From positions 19,411-83,410 of the forward strand of contig JAFDDR010000006.1 of NCBI GenBank assembly GCA_019310785.1: DNA of 64,000 bases, read 5' to 3'. The position numbers and the translations under genes were made by a program. Source of the stretch: Deltaproteobacteria bacterium. Its GTDB lineage: Bacteria; Desulfobacterota; DSM-4660; Desulfatiglandales; Desulfatiglandaceae. The notes under the pieces are model-generated. The model worked only from the letters and a program-made list of their open reading frames with translations, ran no database searches and was not told the DNA's origin. Shown here one piece after another: positions 56,869 to 64,000 of the stretch. The number at the start of each line of letters is the position of its first letter. Position 1 is the first letter of the stretch.

Positions 56869-58398
56869 TCATCTCAGCGTTCTCCGGTCGAGGGTCCGGT
56901 ACTGGATGGCTTCGGCCACGTGCGGCGCCGTTATTTCCGATGCACCTTCCAGGTCGGCAATGGTCCGGCCGATTTTCAATATACGGGCATGGGCCCTGGC
57001 ACTCAATCCGAATTTGTCCATGGCCTTCTCGAGAAGCACATTGGATTCGGAATCAATCTTGCAGAACTGCTTGATTTGGCGGCTGTTCATGCCCGCATTG
57101 TTATGGATTTTGGACTTATGAAATCTCCCTAACTGAATTTTCCTCGCCTTTATAACCCTTTCAAAGATCTCCTTTGAAGAAGCACCATCATTGACATCTG
57201 AAAGGTCTTTATATGGGACAGACGGTACTTCCAAGTGAATGTCGATTCTGTCCATCAGGGGACCGGATATCTTTGAACGATATCGTTGTATCTGAAGGAA
57301 AGAGCAGCGGCATTCCCTTTTGGGATCACCCAAAAAACCGCAGGGGCAAGGGTTCATGGCCGCCACCAACATAAAATCCGCAGGATAGGTCACCGTCGAA
57401 CTGGCCCTGGAAATTGTTACCTTTCCGTCTTCCATTGGTTGTCTCAATACCTCTAACACATTCTTCCTGAACTCCGGCAGTTCATCCAAAAAAAGCACAC
57501 CGTTGTGCGCAAGACTCACCTGACCCGGTCTGGGGTTCTGACCCCCCCCGATCAAACCGGCATCGGAAATAGTATGATGGGGAGACTGAAAGGGCCGTAT
57601 GGTTATCAGGCCGTAGCCTTCAGGCATTAACCCCATTACACTGTATACCTTGGATGTCTCAAGTGACTCTTCGAAACTGAGCGCCGGAAGAATGGTGCAA
57701 AGTCGCTTTGCCAGCATGGTCTTGCCGGAACCCGGGGGTCCTATCATGATCAGATTGTGGCCGCCTGCAGCCGAGATCTCAAGTGCCCTCTTTGCGTTTT
57801 CCTGGCCGCGGACATCCTTGAAATCCATATCAAAATCAGGTGCTTGAAAGAGTTCGCTGGTTTCCACACTGAAAGGATCGATTTTTGAAATACCTGTCAG
57901 GGTCTCAACAACCTGGTAAAGGGCATCGACAGGATGGATATCTATTCCTCCTACAACGCCTGCTTCAGGGGCATTTTTCGTGGGCAGGAAAATACCCTTA
58001 AAATTCAACTCCTTTGCGTTAATGGCCATGGGTAGAACTCCCTTTACCGGTCTGATAAGACCGTCAAGGGCAAGTTCCCCCAAGAAAAGATAGTCGGAAA
58101 AAGCCGATTTTTGAACCAATCCCGTGGCAGCGAGGATGCCAAGCGCCATGGGCAGATCAAATGCGGAACCCTCCTTTTTTATGTCTGCAGGGGCAAGGTT
58201 TACTGTGATACGGTCGGATGGGAAATTGTAACCGGAGTTTTTGATAGCCGCTTTAACCCGCTCCTTGCTCTCCCGCACGGCCCCCTCCGGCAAACCCACC
58301 GTGGTGAAGGAAGGCAGGCCCTGGGAGATATCCACTTCAACCTCAACGATATAGGCATCAATACCGATGACGGCACTGCTGAAGACTTTGGCTATCAT
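56869..58398 (-). CDS. comM: YifB/ComM-family Mg-chelatase-like AAA ATPase
   Basis: TVGLPEGAVRESKERVKAAIKNSGYNFPSDRITVNLAPADIKKEGSAFDLP, GPPGSGKTMLAKRL, AAMNPCPCG. Confidence 0.95.
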   Translation of the reverse strand: MIAKVFSSAVIGIDAYIVEVEVDISQGLPSFTTVGLPEGAVRESKERVKAAIKNSGYNFPSDRITVNLAPADIKKEGSAFDLPMALGILAATGLVQKSAFSDYLFLGELALDGLIRPVKGVLPMAINAKELNFKGIFLPTKNAPEAGVVGGIDIHPVDALYQVVETLTGISKIDPFSVETSELFQAPDFDMDFKDVRGQENAKRALEISAAGGHNLIMIGPPGSGKTMLAKRLCTILPALSFEESLETSKVYSVMGLMPEGYGLITIRPFQSPHHTISDAGLIGGGQNPRPGQVSLAHNGVLFLDELPEFRKNVLEVLRQPMEDGKVTISRASSTVTYPADFMLVAAMNPCPCGFLGDPKRECRCSFLQIQRYRSKISGPLMDRIDIHLEVPSVPYKDLSDVNDGASSKEIFERVIKARKIQLGRFHKSKIHNNAGMNSRQIKQFCKIDSESNVLLEKAMDKFGLSARAHARILKIGRTIADLEGASEITAPHVAEAIQYRTLDRRTLR

Positions 58399-58576
58399 AA
58401 AATATGGAATCCTTTAAGTAGTGCCCATCCATTAATGAAATTAAGGACACTAAGTTATTTTTATCCTTTACACTTAGCATATGAAGTTGTATAAAGTAAA
58501 GTTTATTTCAAAAAGCGTCCCTCGCCCTGCTAACGCGATAAGCAGGATTATTCTCTTTACAAAACAGGGGAAAATT

Positions 58577-60009
<1,433 letters not shown>

Positions 60010-60099
60010 GAACTCACTCCCGCCGTCTTCTTATTCCTTTACATTTCGTGTGAATAGTGATACAGAATCACTTTATTTCTTGCTCAGGGGTTAATATTA

Positions 60100-60471
60100 A
60101 TGGCCACGATGACGAAAAAAAGGAAAGACTACTTTAAGAAATTGCTAACTAAAAGGTTGGATGATCTTTTGGTGGAGGCTAACAAGACTGTTACCGGCAT
60201 GACCGACCAGGGACAAAATTTTCCCGACCCCACTGACAGGGCCTCTCTGGAGTCGGACAGGAATTTTACCCTGAGGATTCGCGACAGGGAAAGAAGGCTG
60301 ATTGCAAAGATAAAAAATGCCCTGGACAGGCTTGACATCGGAACTTTTGGTATTTGTGAGGAATGCGGCGAAGATATTTCCGACAAAAGGCTAAAGGCCC
60401 GCCCTGTAACGACATTATGCATTAATTGCAAAAAAAAGCAGGAAAATCAGGAAAAAGTTAAGGGGATATAG
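60100..60471 (+). CDS. dksA: DksA/TraR-family zinc-finger protein
   Basis: DRASLESDRNFTLRIRDRERRLIAKIKNALDRLDIGTFGICEECGEDISDKRLKARPVTTLCINCK. Confidence 0.93.
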   Translation: MATMTKKRKDYFKKLLTKRLDDLLVEANKTVTGMTDQGQNFPDPTDRASLESDRNFTLRIRDRERRLIAKIKNALDRLDIGTFGICEECGEDISDKRLKARPVTTLCINCKKKQENQEKVKGI

Positions 60472-60522
60472 GTATATTTACGGAAGACAGCCCGCATCCT
60501 CTATTCTGAATTCAACTGACCC

Positions 60523-60556
60523 AGCCGGTGCAGATTCAATGCCCGGCTTTTTTATT
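60523..60556 (+). terminator. Rho-independent terminator after dksA
   Basis: AGCCGG - 14 nt - CCGGCT followed by TTTTTATT. Confidence 0.65.
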
Positions 60557-60597
60557 ACCATTATACAGCCGCTTTCAAAAATGGTACGATTAAAATT

Positions 60598-63264
60598 ATG
60601 TCCGACAGGCAGAATAAAAAACATCCCGACAAGACCCACGAAGAGATCATAACGACCCATATCAATGCCGATTTTGATGCCCTGGCATCAATGATTGCTG
60701 CAAGCAAATTGTATCCCGGAGCAACCCTCGTGTTTCCGGGATCCCAGGAAAAAAATCTCCGTAATTTTTTTTTAGATTCCACTTCATACCTTTTCAACTT
60801 CGCAAAAATAAAACAGATTGATTTTGACCGGATCAAAAGGTTGATCCTCGTAGACACCCGGCAAAAAAGCCGGATCGGCAAGTTTGCCAAATTGGCTGGC
60901 AGGCAAGATGTTGAAATCCACATCTATGATCATCACCCTGATTCCAAAGAAGATATCCGTGGCGATGTGGAGGTCATCAGAAAAACCGGATCAGCCACCG
61001 CAATACTTACTCGCATGATCAGGGAGAAAGGCATTCCCGTCTCCCCTGATGAAGCGACTATTATGTGTCTGGGTATCCATGAGGATACCGGGTCCTTTAC
61101 CTTTTCTTCCACAACGGCCGATGATTATGAGGCGGCCGCATGGCTCACCGAACAGGGCGCAAACCATAATACCATAGCCGACATGCTCACGAGAGAACTC
61201 ACTGCAGAGCAGGTATGGCTGCTGAACGATCTTACTCAGGTCGCCACGACTCGAGTTATCAACGGGGTAGAAGTGGTCATTTCCAAGGTTGCCAGGGATG
61301 AATATATCGGGGATTTTGCCGTCCTTGTACACAAGTTTATGGAAATGGAAAACCTGAGCGTTGTTTTTGCCTTGGCCCAGATGGAAAACAGGATATACCT
61401 CGTGGCCCGAAGCCGGATCAAAGAGGTGAATGTGGCGGAAATTGCCCGTGCCCTTGGGGGCGGAGGGCATCCGCAGGCAGCTTCGGCAACCATAAAGAAC
61501 AAGACCCTGGTCCAGGTGGAGAGGTCTTTACAGGCCCTGTTGAGAAGCAGGATCAATCCTACGAAAAAGGCTAAGGATATGATGTCCTCGCCTATAATCC
61601 ATATCCCTCCAGAGGAGACGGTCAAGACGGCCGCGGATCTCATGACCCGGTATAACATCAATGTCCTTTTGGTGTTGGATGATGCGAATGTTCTGAAGGG
61701 ATATGTTACGAGACAGATTGTTGAAAAAGCGGTGTTTTTTCAGCTTGAAGATATCAAAGTGAATGACTACATGAATATTGAATTTTCCACCATTCATCCT
61801 GATGCACCCCTCAAGGATGTACAGCAGTTGATTATAAGGAACAAGCTGAGAATCCTGCCCGTTGTGGAAGACAAAAATGTATTAGGGGTGATTACCAGGA
61901 CAGACCTCCTGAATATTCTGGTGGGCGATCCGTTGATACCCGAATTCCTCCATGATTCCAAAAATTCCTCCCATTTTATACGAAAAAAAAATATGGCAAG
62001 CATAATGAAAGAACGCCTGCCGAGAAACATCATCAAACTGCTCAAGGACTTAGGCCATGTTGCCGACATATTGGGATTTAATGCCTATCTTGTGGGCGGA
62101 TTAGTGCGGGATGTATTATTAAAACGTGGTAACTTAGATGTGGATATTGTCATCGAAGGGGACGGTATCAAGTTTGCCCATGAATTTGCCGAGCACTTTG
62201 AGGCCCGGATAAGAAGTCACAGGAAATTCGGGACGGCCGTTCTTATTTTTCCGGATGGTTATAAAGTGGATGTGGCCACGGCCAGGATGGAATATTATGA
62301 ATCCCCCGGGGCACCGCCTATCGTCGAGACCAGTTCCCTGAAACTGGATCTTTACCGGCGCGATTTTACCATAAACAGTCTTGCCATAAAACTGAACAAG
62401 AGGGACTACGGCACATTAATCGACTATTTTACAGCACAAAGAGACATCAAGGAAAGGGTACTTAGGGTCCTGCATAACCTCAGTTTTGTGGAAGACCCCA
62501 CACGGGTATTCCGCGCTGTCAGATTTGAACAGCGATTCGGCTTCAAAATCGGAAAGCTGACGCTTGCATTAATCAAAAACGCAGTAAAGATCAATTGTTT
62601 TAAGGACATAACAGGACGACGTCTCTTTTTGGAGCTCAAGCTCATACTGAAAGAACAGGACCCTGTAAAGGCCATCGAAAGGATGAACGAGCTTGATCTT
62701 TTGCAGTTTATTTCTCCCCAAATCAAGCTCACAAGCGGCCTTCAGGCCCTGCTGGAAGAGATAAGAAGTGTCATTACCTGGTATGATCTTCTTTACTTAG
62801 AGGAACCCCTTGAACCATGGAAAGTCTACTGGCACGGGCTCACTTCTTCCCTTGACACCAACTCCTCGAGATCTTTGGCCGAAAGGGTAGGAATGGTGGA
62901 TCTGAACAGCCGCAATTTGCTCTCCCAGAGGAAAAATTCCAAAGGGCTTTTGGATGCACTTTATAAATTTGACGGGGACAACTATCAACTCTATACTTCA
63001 CTTGTGTCTTATGATACAGAGACATTGCTTTACCTCATGGCAAAGGCCAACAATGAAAAGATCAAGCGCCTCATCTCCAACTATTTTACCAGGTTGAAGG
63101 GAACGAAAATTCAATTGACGGGAAAGGACCTGATCTCCATGGGTATTAAACCCGGTCCGATTTTCAAGAAGATCTTTGACCGTCTTCTGGAGGCGAGGCT
63201 GGATAACCTGATCAAAACTAAGGAAGATGAAGTTAAGTTTGTCGAGAAGAACTTTGTCCAATGA
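60598..63264 (+). CDS. DHH-DHHA1-CBS-CBS-tRNA nucleotidyltransferase/poly(A) polymerase fusion
   Basis: HINADFDALASMIAA, DHHP, GGGGHPQAA, two CBS repeats, LVGGLVRDVLLKRGNLDVDIVIEGDG, RRDFTINSLAI. Confidence 0.92.
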   Translation: MSDRQNKKHPDKTHEEIITTHINADFDALASMIAASKLYPGATLVFPGSQEKNLRNFFLDSTSYLFNFAKIKQIDFDRIKRLILVDTRQKSRIGKFAKLAGRQDVEIHIYDHHPDSKEDIRGDVEVIRKTGSATAILTRMIREKGIPVSPDEATIMCLGIHEDTGSFTFSSTTADDYEAAAWLTEQGANHNTIADMLTRELTAEQVWLLNDLTQVATTRVINGVEVVISKVARDEYIGDFAVLVHKFMEMENLSVVFALAQMENRIYLVARSRIKEVNVAEIARALGGGGHPQAASATIKNKTLVQVERSLQALLRSRINPTKKAKDMMSSPIIHIPPEETVKTAADLMTRYNINVLLVLDDANVLKGYVTRQIVEKAVFFQLEDIKVNDYMNIEFSTIHPDAPLKDVQQLIIRNKLRILPVVEDKNVLGVITRTDLLNILVGDPLIPEFLHDSKNSSHFIRKKNMASIMKERLPRNIIKLLKDLGHVADILGFNAYLVGGLVRDVLLKRGNLDVDIVIEGDGIKFAHEFAEHFEARIRSHRKFGTAVLIFPDGYKVDVATARMEYYESPGAPPIVETSSLKLDLYRRDFTINSLAIKLNKRDYGTLIDYFTAQRDIKERVLRVLHNLSFVEDPTRVFRAVRFEQRFGFKIGKLTLALIKNAVKINCFKDITGRRLFLELKLILKEQDPVKAIERMNELDLLQFISPQIKLTSGLQALLEEIRSVITWYDLLYLEEPLEPWKVYWHGLTSSLDTNSSRSLAERVGMVDLNSRNLLSQRKNSKGLLDALYKFDGDNYQLYTSLVSYDTETLLYLMAKANNEKIKRLISNYFTRLKGTKIQLTGKDLISMGIKPGPIFKKIFDRLLEARLDNLIKTKEDEVKFVEKNFVQ

Positions 63265-63270
63265 AGATTG

Positions 63271-63317
63271 ATATAGCCGCCCCAGAGGAATAGACTTCGC
63301 ATTCCACAGAGCAGACA
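63271..63317. repeat. Dispersed repeat family F, copy 2 (inverted relative to 29693-29740)
   Basis: Reverse complement TGTCTGCTCTGTGGAATGCGAAGTCTATTCCTCTGGGGCGGCTATAT. Confidence 0.85.
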
Positions 63318-63424
63318 GCCTGCCAGAAAGAAGTCGGGTAAGCACAAAATACGATGATTGATTATATAGCCGAAAATCATCAATTATCAATCGACAATCA
63401 TCAATCCAAACGGGAGTACAACGA

Positions 63425-64000
63425 ATGAAAAAAAAGAGGATCCTCAGTGGAATGAGGCCTACCGGAAAAATGCATCTTGGACACCTGCATGGTGCCCTTC
63501 TCAACTGGAGAAAACTCCAGGAGGAATATGAGTGTTCCTATTTTATAGCCGACTGGCATGCCCTTACCAGCGAGTATGAACATCCTGATATTATTCAAGA
63601 AAGCACCTATGGCATTATAATGGACTGGATTTCAGTGGGGCTTGACCCGGACGTATCCACATTTTTTATTCAATCCCACATAAAGGAACACGCAGAGCTT
63701 CACCTTATATTTTCCATGATCACTCCCCTGCCCTGGTTAGAGAGAAATCCCACTTACAAGGAACAGCTCCGGGAACTCACCCAGAAAGACGTATACACTT
63801 ATGGTTTTTTAGGCTACCCGGTACTTCAGGCAGCGGATATTTTAATGTATAAGGCCAACGGGGTGCCGGTCGGCGAAGACCAGGCTCCTCACGTGGAACT
63901 GACCAGGGAAATCGCCCGCCGATTCAACCACCTGTATGGAGAGGTGTTTCCGGTTCCGGATGTCCTTCTCACCCCCACATCAAAGCTGCTGGGAATAGAC
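63425..64000 (+). CDS. trpS: Tryptophanyl-tRNA synthetase (3' end outside window)
   Basis: MKKKRILSGMRPTGKMHLGHLHGALLNW, YPVLQAADILMYKANGVPVGEDQAPHVELTREIARRFN; class I HIGH-like motif. Confidence 0.93.
   Translation, partial: MKKKRILSGMRPTGKMHLGHLHGALLNWRKLQEEYECSYFIADWHALTSEYEHPDIIQESTYGIIMDWISVGLDPDVSTFFIQSHIKEHAELHLIFSMITPLPWLERNPTYKEQLRELTQKDVYTYGFLGYPVLQAADILMYKANGVPVGEDQAPHVELTREIARRFNHLYGEVFPVPDVLLTPTSKLLGID

Overview
This 64 kb window is gene-dense bacterial chromosome. Gene content suggests a Desulfobacterota-like (former Deltaproteobacteria) anaerobe; that is an inference from families, not a database match. No rRNA, tRNA, CRISPR array, prophage or intact IS element was recognised. 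Main blocks: (1) a VWA-FHA membrane protein (partial at the left edge); (2) a K+ channel/RCK pair; (3) an acyl-CoA synthetase plus a Liv-type ABC transporter operon; (4) an NhaD-like antiporter with an extra N-terminal domain; (5) a frameshifted recQ; (6) a three-gene set of GsuK-like K+ channel, tandem DUF1538 membrane protein and a large PII-like protein; (7) small toxin-antitoxin genes and a CDF transporter; (8) purine/SAH salvage enzymes; (9) an ATP-grasp / class A PBP / TPR-lipoprotein operon; (10) a beta-oxidation and methylmalonyl-CoA mutase cluster with a TetR regulator; (11) PBP1A, comM, rpoZ-dnaJ-dksA, a DHH-CBS-tRNA nucleotidyltransferase and trpS (partial at the right edge). The observations most worth a second look are: a candidate small membrane selenoprotein (in-frame TGA followed by a bSECIS-like hairpin, missed by the ORF track); a probable single-chain triple-PII protein paired with tandem DUF1538; a K+ channel that appears to lack most of its pore/inner-helix segment; a recQ frameshift at an A10 tract; and several dispersed palindromic repeat families, some of which have become part of gene ends.
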